A stretch of 64,000 nt of DNA from Nemophila menziesii. Lineage: Eukaryota > Streptophyta > Magnoliopsida > Boraginales > Hydrophyllaceae. Numbering within the stretch: position 1 is the first letter of the stretch; every line of letters begins with the position of its first letter. The DNA is taken from contig JARWIR010000007.1 of assembly GCA_029959085.1 (NCBI GenBank), positions 43,389,137 to 43,453,136 of the forward strand, in the 5' to 3' direction. Positions 21,409 to 33,191 of this stretch are shown in pieces. Position numbers and translations under genes: made by a program. Under the pieces are notes generated by a model. The model did not search any database and was not told the origin of the DNA. It saw only the letters and a list, made by a program, of their open reading frames with translations.

Positions 21409-21730
21409 TTTTAATATTGATTATTATTTTTATTTGTACAAATTTTGATCACATGATCTTATATATAAACGCTATCGAGTATTTTTAATCAATAAGGTGA
21501 TTACAGATCTTTAAATTCTTTTAAATACACCGTTCATACTCGTTAGTAATACAATTATCATATTATTTACAACTTGCATAGTTGCATTCCATCTCATATT
21601 TTCTATATACATGTGTGTCATTCGCTTATTCTCATCAATACATTACAAGTATCTAATAAGTAATACCACAGCTAATATACGCTCATACATAATATTATAT
21701 AATAATATTGCAAGAGTTGAACAAAGTTTC

Positions 21731-21738
21731 TATATAAG
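21731..21738 (+). promoter_or_regulatory. TATA box of the glyoxalase-like gene
   Basis: TATATAAG lies 76 bp upstream of the ATG at 21807, a normal distance for a short plant 5' UTR. Confidence 0.6.
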
Positions 21739-21806
21739 AAATCAACGATAGAATTTTACATTGGGGCAAGCAAATTAGAATAAATAAACAAGAAAACGAA
21801 GTTGAG

Positions 21807-23678
21807 ATGTTGAGCAGATCATCTTCATCATCATCTTTCTCATCATCAACTTCTAATGATTCAAAGCAACCCCCATTGTTGGCTTTAAACCATGTTTCAT
21901 ATGTTTGTAAAACTTTGAGTAAATCAATTAAGTTTTATGAAGATGTTCTTGGATTCATGCTCATCAAAAGACCGTCTTCCCTTGACTTTGAAGGAGCTTG
22001 GTATGTCCCATTCTTCATCTAACATCCATTTTTATTGTTGGGATTTATCTCCCGTTTATACTTTATTTCTAACATAGAAGATGAATTTCTGTATAACGTT
22101 ATGGTCTTAAATTCGTCTTTATGCGAGATTAAGTTGATATTAGATTTGATAAGTTTTAAGTTAGAAAATTAGTTATTTGTGTTTAGGTATTCAAGTGCAT
22201 TATTCTTTTTTTTGTTACATGAGAGCCACTTTTTGGTTTCATATACCATATACCATATACCATATACCGTATACCATATACCGTACCGTCTAGATAGATA
22301 ATCAAGGTAGTCAGTCAAGCTAACCCAACTGGTTAAGTGCATTATCCTTTCATGTATTAAAATCCATAGTTTGTCATGCAACATTAGATCATTAAATAAA
22401 TAGGTATTTCATCATTTCATATTTTCTTATTATGAAAGTTTATTCTTTTGATAATGAAGAAAGAATTTAAGTTATAACAAGTGAATTAAAACGTAATATA
22501 TATAATTATTTATCTCAAGAATAACTTAAATATTTTTTTCTTTTATTTGTAAATTATGTGCTCTTAATTATATTACATCCTAAAAGGTAAATTATAAGTT
22601 CACAAATTTTAGTTTACATTTCTAAAAATAATTATTCCTAAATACATGTATTTTAGAATATCAAGATATTTTTTGATACATTATACCTACTTTATTCTTA
22701 TTGAAATATTAAAGTTTATGTTTTAATACATTACACTAAACATGGTGTTAATCAATAATATTTTTAAATGTAAAAAAAAAAAAGTAAATAGACTAAACTT
22801 TAAGGACAAGAGAATACTAAATTGAAGAAACAAAATATCTAAATGTATCATGTGTTCAAAGAAGTATCATATTTCTTGTTATTTCAAAAATAGCATATAT
22901 ATCTATGTCAAATTAAAGATAGAATTGCAAAGTCATGTTTGTACAGTTTGAAATACATAGGTATATTTTGCTATTTTACATTACATAAGAACCAATTGAA
23001 CAATTAAATTATATCACCAAACACATAAGAAAGTGAACGAATGTATTAAAAGCATAGATCAAATAATAAAAGTTGAATTTAATTATGCAGGATGTTTAAT
23101 CATGGAGTAGGAATTCATTTGCTTCAAGGGGAAAATATGGAAGCAAAGAAGGAGAAAATCAATCCAAAAGATAATCACATTTCATTTCAATGTACGGATA
23201 TGGAACTAATTATTCGAAAGTTGGAGGACTTGGAAATTGATTATGTGACTGCATTGGTGAAGGAAGGTGGTATTTCAGTAGATCAACTATTCTTCCATGA
23301 CCCTGATGGACACATGATTGAGATTTGCAACTGTCAAAACTTTCCAGTTCTTCCACTTTCATCTTGCCCTCTCAAGAATCTGGAAAGTCTAAATAACCCC
23401 CAAACAATATCACGTATTGAGGGTATGTATTCTCTCTAATATCTACTACTATACAGAAAATCTTGAGCCCTCCTATAAGAGTGGGGTAGGGATGGGATCG
23501 GGGTGCTTAGTTTAGTAATATGTCACCTTATTTGGGACACTATTTAAGCAAGTTAAAGCGATGTTTTGTTACAATAATTAATGCAGGAAAAGCAGTTTAT
23601 AAAGCGCAGTGTACGGAAGAAGTTGAAGCATTAATGATGAAGAACTTAGAATTGGACATGATGACTCTTTCATTTTGA
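21807..23678 (+). CDS. Glyoxalase I / VOC superfamily protein (3 exons, 205 aa)
   Basis: Exons: 21807-22000, 23091-23422 and 23587-23678. All junctions are GT/AG and the joined frame is 206 codons with stop. The single VOC domain starts at LNHVSYVCKTLSKSIKFYED (from residue 27), continues with GVGIHLLQ (~70-77) and NHISFQCTD (~93-101), and ends with FFHDPDGHMIEIC (~132-143). His29, His94 and Glu142 are at the positions of metal ligands in VOC enzymes (inferred from the family). It matches the small plant glyoxalase-I-like group (AtGLYI4/GLYI7 type), which lacks the second domain of true lactoylglutathione lyase; the substrate is uncertain. The Ser-rich N-terminus (residues 1-20) is longer than in many homologues. 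Intron 1 (1.09 kb) holds a SINE-like insertion. The gene appears intact. Confidence 0.9.
22204..22334 (-). mobile_element. Short SINE-like insertion with 11-bp TSD in intron 1
   Basis: AAGTGCATTAT flanks the insert at 22193-22203 and 22335-22345. Read on the minus strand it starts AACCAGTTGGGTTAGCTT, a head shared with the SINE at 24816, and ends with an A-run. Inside is a tandem (TATGGTA)n repeat of about six units (22243-22287). It is 131 bp, shorter than other family copies. Confidence 0.75.
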
Positions 23679-24807
23679 TTTTTATATTTTAAATAATATA
23701 TTGAAGAGTGAATTAGCTAGCAAAAATCTTCAATTTTGCGGTATTTTATGAATATTATGTAACCCAGAGCGCGTACATTTGGAACGGGAAACATCAAATA
23801 GAAAGATATTTGGGGACCAACAGCATATTGATTTTTTATTTATTTTTTTACTTTTAGTGTTGAAACACTATGTCGTCAAAATGTTCAAATACTCAAAATT
23901 TATTGTAATTAATAATTATTTTTTTGGAGCTGCAACTATTATATTTAAAAGTCATATTAGCTCTGATAAAATTAAATAGTAGAATTTTACTTTCACTATA
24001 TTTTGAGATAATTGTCATCTTCCAAAATTAAAATGCATGTAGGGAACGCAAGCCACAAGTGTTATTTGTAGGAGTATTTAATAATGGTAACTTTTGAAAG
24101 TATAATTTTATGTATTCGGAATTTTAATTTATATCAAACAACAGAAGTTGATAAAAATGTATTTTTCAGTAGGAAATGTTTTACAATAAACTCCATCAAC
24201 CTTCAAATGAGAGTTTTAATGATTTTCTCAAAAAAAGAAAAAAAATGGCCACGATTGAGTGAGTCCGAATAAGATTTCCATGTTTAGAGGTGTTCTTTAT
24301 CCATTTTTTGAAACGTACAAAAAATGTTTTCTCTCCCTAACTTTTCTATCCTCTATTTTACAAAAAAACCCATCTTTCCAAAATCTAAAACTCCATTCCT
24401 GCAATAGATTTGAACACTCTTCTCCTTGTTTGTTTTGAGTGTTTCAATCTTGTTTCCTACCTTCTTTTCCTCTGTTTTTTCTGTTTTTTCACACCTCCAA
24501 ACCTTTTCTTGAAAACTTTCTTTCCAGTGGCATCTTCAACTTTCCTCTCATTTATTGCTTACTTTTTAAAGTCTTTAAGACTCTTCAAATCATTTACATT
24601 TATCACTACCTGCTCAATGAATATTTATGATATTACTCATCCAACAACAAAAAATAGGGTCTCACTTTCTGCTAAAAGTGCTAACTATTACAATAAAATG
24701 GAAGAACCAAGGCTACTTGCTAAGGTGCTCAACACTTAGGGTGTGTGTTCAAGACCTTAAGTGGCATTTTCTCATAAAAAAAACTCGAGATATGAAATTG
24801 ATAAGCA
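23679..24807. other. Gene-free stretch
   Basis: 3' flank of the glyoxalase gene followed by AT-rich sequence. A phenylalanine-rich + frame at 24410-24739 is T-rich low complexity, not a gene. A tRNA-like B-box phrase (GTGTTCAAGACC, ~24750) suggests another decayed SINE. Confidence 0.5.
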
Positions 24808-24815
24808 AATCTTAT

Positions 24816-24984
24816 AACCAGTTGAGTTAGCTTAAATGTACAGAGCCTTGTTTTTTAAGCACTTAAAGGGAGGTCCATAGTTCCCTAGTTATGATTTACC
24901 ATGAGAATATATATGGAAAGACATGTATATATTCGTGGGATTAGTCGAACAAGCTAGTTCGGATATCTTATGTAAAAAAAAATC
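24816..24984 (+). mobile_element. tRNA-derived SINE, degenerate
   Basis: Head AACCAGTTGAGTTAGCTT, tail ATTCGTGGGATTAGTCGAAC followed by an A-run, flanked by AATCTTAT at 24808-24815 and 24985-24992. The tail matches the SINE at 44015 (GGGATTAGTCGTGGTGCGCG). The internal promoter boxes are eroded. Confidence 0.7.
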
Positions 24985-24992
24985 AATCTTAT

Positions 24993-25576
24993 TAGAATAG
25001 AAAAATATTTTAGTATTTAGTGATCCTGAAAATCCAACACTACAAAAATATATAATATATTTTCAAGAATTATACATTACGTAATTAATTTAAGATTTTT
25101 GAATAATCTAAACGAGACTATATGAATTTATATTTTTACATTGCATCAATTTTCTTGTCAAGCCTAATAAACTCATTGAATAAAGTATATTATTTTTTAA
25201 AAAATCTTTGCAGAAATTGCATACTAATTTTTAAACAACTTCGTACTTTGATCATAGCAAATGCGATGTAGGCCTCGAATGATAAATGATTGTACATTAT
25301 TATTCTGAGTTGACTTCACTATTTAGCCAAACAAAAGAAAAAAAACCCACCAACTATTAACCAGTTGGATTGGATTTAAGTAAGTATAACTCAATAATTA
25401 CTAAACGGTTGTTGTGTGTAGTGGTACAGCACTTCTAATGCCTTTGTTATAATTTTTTTTTTCTATATGTACCAACTATCAATCTTCCAACCACTTAAGC
25501 TAGCTCCCTGAACAAATCTTGCTATTTCTTTAGTACTTAAATTGGAGATGCATGGTTCAAATCACCTCTCTAACGG
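24993..25576. other. Gene-free AT-rich stretch
   Basis: No coding content. Near 25400-25570 there are SINE-like phrases (GTGGTACAGCACTT, GCATGGTTCAAATC), probably an older copy of the same SINE family leading into the tandem array. Confidence 0.4.
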
Positions 25577-26007
25577 GTGTAAAGTAAAAGATACAAGGCT
25601 CAAACTATGGGTAACCTAGTTCTTACGCCTCCGAAATTTAATCTTATTTATATTAATAATTTAATAAACTATTTTTTATTAGGCGAGGTATTAAAAAAGC
25701 AATAATACAGGTTTAAAGTAAGAAATACAAGGCTCAAACCATGGGTAACCTAATACAAGGCTCAGACTATGGGTAACCTAGTTCTTACGCCTCCGAAATT
25801 TAATCTTATTTATATCAATAATTTAATAAACTATTTTTTATTAGGTGAGGTATTCAAAAAAGCAATAATACAGGTGTAAAATAAGAAATACAAGACTGAA
25901 ACCATGAGTAACCTAGTTCTTACGACTCTGAAATTTAATGTTATTCATATCAATAATTTAATAAACTATTTTTTATTAGGTGAGGTATTTAAAAAAGCTA
26001 TAAAACA
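25577..26007 (+). repeat. Three tandem ~135-bp units
   Basis: Units start near 25577, 25710 and 25873. Each contains ATACAAGGCTCAAAC, GGGTAACCTAGTTCTTACG and ATTTAATAAACTATTTTTTA. The middle unit is ~28 bp longer through an internal duplication of the GGGTAACCTA segment. The GGGTAACCTAGT phrase is shared with the SINE family. Confidence 0.9.
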
Positions 26008-26652
26008 ATTCTCAAAAAGGTTTAATCTACATCAATAGAAATTCTTCTAAATAACTTACATTAATAATTACAGTATTGCACTATAGGTAGGTCGTTTACG
26101 CTTCCCGTTAGAAAATGAATGAAAAATTAGAATATCCATTACACAAAAACCACGAAAAATAACTTTAAAATTACGTTATCTATAATTTATTTGGTAAAAA
26201 ATTAATAAAAGTACATGGATATAATCTCCGTGATGTGTGTGAATTGTATCTTTATCAAATCGTGGGCTGTGAAATCGAAGAACACAACCCATTACTAGGT
26301 TGCTTTCTACCATAGTAATCTGTATTTTATTATGTAAAAAATAAATTAGAAATTGCATAGATATGATATATGTGATGTGTGTGAACGATGCCTTCATCAA
26401 ATAATGGGGTGTGAAGTTGGAAAAGACAACCCACAACTATTGTACATTCAACCCATTGTTTGCTGACACAACACATAGATAAAACGTGCGCAACCCACTG
26501 AAGCTGAACTAGCAACTTACGAGAAGTATACTAAGCAACACCTACAGAATTGAACTACCAACGCACAAAAATTGAACTAGCAATCCCCGATAATTACACC
26601 ATGCACCCCACCAACATTGAACACATTGCATTATTCATCTATAATTCTATAT
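26008..26652. other. Gene-free stretch with a local duplication
   Basis: A ~115-bp segment (GATNTNNGTGATGTGTGTGAA ... ACAACCCA) occurs twice, around 26217-26335 and 26360-26480. No gene is seen. Confidence 0.6.
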
Positions 26653-26661
26653 TTTTATAAA

Positions 26662-28717
26662 GGGTGAATTACCCATAGGGTCTTGGATAGAGATGTCAAC
26701 GGATCGTTATTACAAAAAATCCAAAACCATGTCCATAACCATTTAGTTTATCAAAAATCAAATTCTAACAGATTTAACCAGCAAACTTACTTCTTAAACC
26801 ATAACCGAATAATTTGGATTCGGATTCGGTCTTTTAAGCATTTTTTTTGGATTTTAACCATAACCAAACTATAACTCTATAAATCTATTGAAATTTTTTA
26901 AAACAAGATCACAAATACATAAAAAAAATCTATAAAATATAAAAAATATTATAGGGATCCTTAATTAAATAACATTTTTTTAAAATTTAATATTTAGATT
27001 TTAAAAATATAAAAAAATAGATGATAATAAACAGGCTTTTGGTTATTCGATTATATTTTTATCTAAAACCATAGTGTAACGGATTTGACCATCGGTTACA
27101 CTTTTCTAAACCTTGCATTATCGGTTCGCGTTTTCATCGGTTTTGGTTTTAAACCATAACCATTTCCATTCCTAGTCTTGGAGACCATCTTAGTGCCACA
27201 AAAGTAATATCTTATTCTTCTCTCCTCCAAAGAGGCCTCTAAGATAACCAATGTTATGACTACCTTTATCAAATAAAATAGATTATTCTCTCTCCTCCAT
27301 TACCATTTTTCTCTCTCATCCCTTATCATTTTTTCTCCTTTCTCCATTGTCATTATTCACTCTCCTCCTTCATTAAGTATCAATACTTTCCCGCTCCGAC
27401 CACCGCCGACCACCTTACCGAGTCAAAAGGAAAAAGTACTGAGTATCGAAAAAGTTACCGAGTCGCCGGAAAAAGAACTGAGTATCGGAAAAAATGATGG
27501 GTATCGAAAAAGTTGTTGAGTCGCTGTAATAAGTTATTAAGTATTCATGGATTTTACTGAGTATTGAGGAAAAAAGAACTGAGTGTCCGTGGAAAGTTAT
27601 TGAGTACTGGGGAAAGTTTTTAAGTATTAGGTGAAGATACTTACGATTTTTTATAGAATATATGACAATCACTGAGTATTGCGATAAATTACTGACTATA
27701 TGGGAGGATTTACTGAGTATACTCAGTAAACTTGCTGAGTATATAAAAAAAATTCTAGGTAAAATAATAATTATTTAAAGTACTAGTTTATTTAAATTTA
27801 TACAATTTACTTAACTAATATTACACGAAAATAAAGATACTAATATACAAATTTAACCATTTACATAAAAGAAAAAAGAATCACTTGCCTTATTGAGTAT
27901 TACAAAAAAAAAGAAAGCATTCTTCTACAGCCGTCAAAGAAATTTTTTTGCAAACAACCTGCAATTCGAGCAGATCTCGAACCTCCAGCGAAGATCCAGC
28001 TAGGCAACAGAGCTCTGGCAAGCAAACAGAATTCCTAGTAAGTCTTCACAACTCCGGCGTGGCTTCACAATGGCTACAGTCTTCTCTAATACGTCCTACC
28101 ATGAGAGAAGCATGAAGATCTCTCCTCGTTTTCTTCGAAGATTAGCACTGAGCAAAGGATGGCCTCTTTTCTCCTGTTCGAGAACTGGAATCTTCAGATT
28201 TAGACCAGATCTCTGCTGGAGTCTAACAAACGAGCAAATATAATGCACCATGGATGAGGTGACAACTTCATCTTCAAAGCACGAATGAAGGAGGCGACGA
28301 CTTCTTCTGCGCTGGAGCACGAGGTGTCGGAGTTGTGAAGCGAAGGAGAATCCACCAGAGAAGAAAGCTTGAAAGCTCATCATTTCCTCGATCCGCCATC
28401 TCCCTTTCGGTGCCGGAGTAGTGAGTGGCGACGGTTTGTGCAGAATAAGATTTCATGGAAGAAATAAAGAAAGGAAGAAAGAGAAAAGGTGGATTTAAGT
28501 GAGAATTAAAAGAGAGGAGAGAGAATGAGCTTTAGGGTTTTAAAAATAATATTGAAATAATTAGTATATATAGAAAATAAAAAACAAGGTAAAAAAGTAA
28601 TTGAAATTTTGGCCTATAGTGTTAAATTTGATTGTGTCGTTTAGTAAGAAGAGAGAATTAGGGAGGTGTTGTTGGGTCTTAGGGGTGTGTCTTCAAAACC
28701 CATTGGGTAATTTTCTC
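26662..28717. mobile_element. GC-core MULE-like element A (2056 bp, 9-bp TSD)
   Basis: TTTTATAAA flanks it exactly (26653-26661 and 28718-28726). The ends are inverted: GGGTGAATTACCCATAGGGT on the left against GAGAAAATTACCCAATGGGT from the right. Internal order from the left: AT-rich part, a patch of GACCACCGCCGACCACC (~27398), an array of short (T)ACTGAGTATCG repeats (27415-27730), then a GC-rich core (27950-28450) with dispersed GATCTC/CAGATCT words. The minus frame at 28096-28383 lies in the core but has no known domain. A 9-bp TSD and TIRs point to Mutator. It has the same plan as elements B, C and D. Confidence 0.85.
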
Positions 28718-29088
28718 TTTTATAAATCATGTGTTTTGGTCAATTAAAGAGAGATACAACGTATATCACACCATAATTAAGTGATTAAATTTCTATGTAA
28801 ACGCACGCGATTGTATTCTTTATTTGGAAAACTTTGTTGTAGTATATTGATCAATTTTTGATTGTGTATCAAATGTAACAACCATGTTATTTTAGTATAC
28901 TAGGGGCAAAATAGACAGATCATGAATAGTTTAGACTCTTTAAGAAAGAAAAATATGAGTTGGTTGGGGATACTTATCCTTTGAAAAATCGTTGGCGGAG
29001 AAAATATCCATAATAGTTGTTAGATTTATTTCCGCCATATTTTTAAACCACTTTGACAATATTTACCACTTTTCATATTTTAGAAAGA
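28718..29088. other. Gene-free AT-rich stretch
   Basis: Spacer between MULE-like elements A and B. No coding content or complete repeat is recognised. Confidence 0.5.
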
Positions 29089-29097
29089 TACCATTAA

Positions 29098-30637
29098 GAG
29101 ATAATTACACTTAGGGTCTTGACCACACCCCCCTCTTCAAGATGGGGACCTGGCCTAGAGCCTCTTCTTACTAAAGACCTCAGCAAGTTTTTAACACATG
29201 AACCCCAAAACCCCAATTACTAGACTACCCCTCTTTTGTTTTTTTTTTCTCCCTATATATACCAAATATTACATTTCACAGCTCATTATTATCTCTAATT
29301 ATTCTCTCACATCTCTCTCCTCCCCTAAATCTCTCTCCTACCCAAGCTTCCAAACCGCCACCACCACCACCATCGAAATGGCCACCACCACCACCACCGA
29401 AATGGCCACCACCACTCTCCTCCCTCCTACATACTCCCTCTTTTTCCGTCCAGCTTCTCCAACAATCACCATGTAGCTGCTTCTTCTATGATCCCAACTT
29501 CTTCTAGGGCCCCGCTAGTGAACAGGATCCGAGTAGTCAAGCGCCGCCGTGGAGATATGGACAGCTCGAGGATGCAGATCGGAGCTGAGGTGAGGTGAAC
29601 ACCACCTCCATAGCTCGCGAGGAGGCAGCAGATCTGGACAGCTCGAGGATGCAGCAGATCCGGAGAAGGTAGATGTTCGTGGTTGCTGTTCGCTGGAGCT
29701 GTTCGTGGTTGCTGTTCGCGGTTGCTGTTCGCCGGAGCTGTTCGTGGTTGCTGTTCGCGCGGTGGTTGTTGTTCGCGCGGTGGTTGCTGTTCGTGCTTGC
29801 TTTCGCCGGAGATGTTCGTGGTTGCTGTTCGCGCAGTGGTTGCTGTTCGTGGTTGCTCTTCTCCGGAGCTGCAGTTTGGATTGGACCACCATGGACGAGT
29901 GGAAATCAGGCCAGCTTCGATGGAGAAGATGAAAACAGATCGGCGCTGTGCTTTTCGTCCGACGAGTCTTTTTTTTTTTTTTTTTAAGATCTGGTCAAAC
30001 AAAAAATTAGCTAAATTAGTTTTATTATTTTTAATTGTATATTGGGTTGTAATTATTCAATTTTGTGTAATAAAAGATGAATAAAGATTGTTTTGAATAT
30101 TTTATGCATTGTTTTTTAATAATACTCATCAAATGAATAAAATACTCAACAATTTTATGAGTACTCATAGATTTTTTCAGAGTACTCCGAGATTTTCTTA
30201 GAGTACTCCGAGAATTTCTTAGAGTACTCCGAGATTTTTATTAGAGTACTCTGAGTTTTTCTTAGAGTACTCCGATTCATTAGTTCACTCGAAAAAATTT
30301 AAAGAGTACTCGGCAAATTTATAGAGTACGCAGCAAATATATAGAGTACTCTATGTTTTTTCCGATACTCTATGTTTTTTCCGGCTACCGGTGACTGGTG
30401 GTCGGAGGTCGGTGGTCGGTGGTCGGAGGTCGGTGGTAGATGGTCGGAGGTCGGAGGTAGGTGGGTAGTGGTAGGTAGAGGAGAGAGAAATAGTGACATC
30501 AAACTTTTTTGTCTTTTAGTGGTAGTAAGGGTAGGAAAGACTATTGTCAAAATTGAGGTCCCTAAGAAGAATAGCATTTTTGAAACTACCCTATAGAGAA
30601 GAAAGGGTGTCTCTAAGACCCTATATATAATTCACCC
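29098..30637. mobile_element. GC-core MULE-like element B (1540 bp, 9-bp TSD)
   Basis: TACCATTAA flanks it exactly (29089-29097 and 30638-30646). The inverted ends are GAGATAATTACACTTAGGGT and GGGTGAATTATATATAGGGT. From the left: a leader with ACCACCACC triplets (29355-29420), a GC-rich core (29500-29960) with a GTTCGTGGTTGCT minisatellite (29674-29860), AGATCTGGTCAAAC (29987-30000), an array of AGAGTACTCCGAGATTTT-like repeats (30150-30360), a GGTCGGAGGTCGGTGGTCGG minisatellite (30393-30470), then the right TIR. The open frames in the core are repeat-driven. It lies in the opposite orientation to A. Confidence 0.88.
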
Positions 30638-31712
30638 TACCATTAATTCGTATACCATCTTTTATATCTCTGTTAACAATGGTGCGTCTAATTTGGCCAC
30701 ATTCGAATCCTATATATATTTTTTTAAGTATTTACTATGTATCCATTTAAATACATAAAGAATCAATTTTTCCCAAATTACGTCATAACATTTTTATAAG
30801 AAGAATTTAATTCTCAATCTCGGAACGTTATTCTCCATAAAGAATTACTAAAAATGACGCCTCCACTTAATATTAAATCATCACAAATAGGGAGACATCA
30901 ACTTCTTTTTTCTTGTTGATAAAGTAATAAGGTCCCTAGGATTGGGTTATCAGGTGTATTGAAAGAAGAGGTTAATCAATATATATATATATATATGTAT
31001 GTATATGGTGGATTATTGAGGTGATAGGTGAATGTGGAAGGCTATAAGTTTGGTGCGATGAGCTTATAGCAGTGTAAGTCTGCTATATTATATTGGAGTT
31101 ACTCAGGTATTATATCGAAGTGTCAAATTTTGATGGGTAAATAATGTATTTTAGTCCTTTATCTTTGCACCCTTTGACAGTTTAGTCTAATATATTGCAA
31201 AAAGTTCAACATACTAATCCCTTTGCTATTTCGTGATAATGTAAGTCATTTATCTTTGGAAATTCAACATATTAATTCCTTATCATTGGATTTTTGTGAC
31301 AATGTTAGTCCTTGTGTCCCTTACATGGACTTAACACATAAAAAATGTAATGAATATGAAAAAAGGAACTAATGTAATTTGGTGGGATTTTCCCCACCAA
31401 ATAATAACTTACTTTGATGGGATTTTTTCCACTAAATAATCACTTTTTTTATTTCAAATGCATCTGATGTAAGTAGTTTTTATTTACTGGCCTTGATGAA
31501 TCTGTGTTGAGCATATGTTTGTGTATATATGTAAATTTACTGATAGGTTTTTGATATATCAAGTTTACAAACATTTACTCCGAATGAATTAGATTAACTG
31601 ATCTGTGGACATAGAGAATTGTGGAAGGTAATAAATAAATACTTTGTGTTGCACAAATTGTTTACTGTATGGTTTGGTTGTTTTAACATGTTATATTTTT
31701 TGTTTGAAACAG
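30638..31712. other. Gene-free stretch
   Basis: AT-rich. Around 31136-31330 the words TTTAGTCCTTTATCTTTG and TTAGTCC...TTGTGTCCCTT resemble a common short MULE-type repeat whose ends contain TGGTCCC. No coding frame until the HECT fragment. Confidence 0.45.
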
Positions 31713-31976
31713 GAGGAAAGTTTGGTAGATCTTATTACATTCGATCATGGTTATACTGCGAATAGTCCTCCTATTATAAATGTATGTATATGAGAGTTTG
31801 ACATATACAAAATTTAATCATGGTTAACTTATTATTGATTGTGATAGTTATTGGAGATTATGAGAGATTTCACCACAAAGCAGCAATGTATGTTCTGTCG
31901 ATTTGTGACTGGTGCTCCCAGACTTCCTCCTGGTGGTCTTGTTGTGGTGAATCCTAAATTAAATATTGTTAGAAAG
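31713..31976 (+). pseudogene. UPL3/UPL4-type HECT ubiquitin ligase fragment (two exons)
   Basis: Exon 31713-31781 (acceptor AAACAG) encodes SLVDLITFDHGYTANSPPII. After a 66-bp intron, exon 31848-31976 encodes LLEIMRDF, then RFVTGAPRLPPGGLVVVNPK and LNIVRK before GTTAAT. These match consecutive exons of the plant UPL3/UPL4 HECT domain, just before the exon with the catalytic cysteine. That next exon is absent; sequence resembling a LINE begins soon after. Upstream HECT exons are not visible. The introns are kept, so this is a genomic fragment and not a retrocopy. Probably a truncated duplicate or captured fragment. Confidence 0.8.
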
Positions 31977-32289
31977 GTTAATATTTTGTATTCATTGTGG
32001 AAAATTTTATTAAAGAGAAGCTCAACTTCAAATATCTTTACAACTTTAATATAGCCCATTACTCACTAGGTCCAACATGGACAAAATAGTACTAAGCTAA
32101 AAACATTACATAAAAGAGAACATTACAAAGCATTTACTGAATAATAAAAGACAAAGCCGGCCCAAAGCTTATTAGCCCATAGCCGAAGTAGTAACTATCT
32201 TGTCGACATGGTCAACTGCCTTTTTCTTTTTAAATTTTTTCTTCTCCAACTTTATATGAACCAAACTGAAATTTTTCCTCCAAATTTGA

Positions 32290-33191
32290 TCCTCATTTAG
32301 CCCAATTTTCTCTCTCACCAAATACAGTAGATATAAGTTGTGAAAAAATACCTAACATATTTATCATTTCATCACATGAGATATGGAGAATCACTCCAAT
32401 CAATTTGTCTGAGTCCGTTGGACAATTCTTGATATCACACTTTTCCAGCACTTCACCTATTATCCTCTTTAAGAAAGAGCAGTTAATCAATAGACGATTA
32501 ACATCTTCTGGGCTAGCCTTACAAAAGACACATAGAGGATTCACCTGCAACCCACAACTGATCATCCTTATCTTTGTACGTAACCTATCCTGTACAGCTA
32601 GCCAGGCTATAAAGGAACATCTCAGAATACATTTCTGTGCCCATACTACCTTATACCATTTAAACTCATTCTCATTATTTGATATATTATAAAGGGTTTT
32701 CTTAAAAGAAAAACCTTTATTGTTGCTGTGACCAATATTTAATATCACAACCTTGTGATAGTTTAACTCTATCAAGATGAGGCAACAATTTACCAACACA
32801 AGGAGGTAGTCTCCACATTCCTCTACCAAAAAAATTGTTAACAGTTTTATCACTGTTTATATTGTGATTATCAAGTTCAACGCCAAGAATCTCCTGTACT
32901 CCTTTACCATCTAACCACTTGTCCCAAATAAGAAATGTATTTTTTCCATCTCTTACTTTATGGTAGATTAAATTATAAGCAATATACCTGATTTTCATGA
33001 GTTGTTTCCAGATCCAAGAAAGAGCCTACTTTATATCTAAGCTCCAGCTACATCTCCCTTTTATTATATTTTGGTGCACCCACATACTCCACAAATTATT
33101 TGTTTGCGAGTACATTCTCCAGAAAGTAAATAGCAGACACACCTTGTTTAGATTCTCAATATTTGGAATACCGAATCCACCTTGATTCTTA
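32290..33191 (-). pseudogene. LINE ORF2 C-terminal fragment (5'-truncated)
   Basis: Minus frames 32717-33191 and 32293-32853 together match the end of plant LINE ORF2. The first has KNQGGFGIPNIENLNKVCLL, then KVRDGKNTFLIWDKWLDG (typical post-RT region). The second has the zf-RVT domain FKWYKVVWAQKCILRCSFIA, CVFCKASPEDVNRLLINCSF. The frames shift around 32720-32850 and the RT domain itself is missing. Homology stops sharply at about 33191, consistent with 5' truncation or disruption by the neighbouring GC-core element. Confidence 0.85.

Noticed and set aside
29466..30084. Overlapping 75-178-codon frames on both strands
   Set aside because: All are readings of the GTTCGTGGTTGCT minisatellite and neighbouring GC-rich core of a MULE-like element; no domain in any frame.
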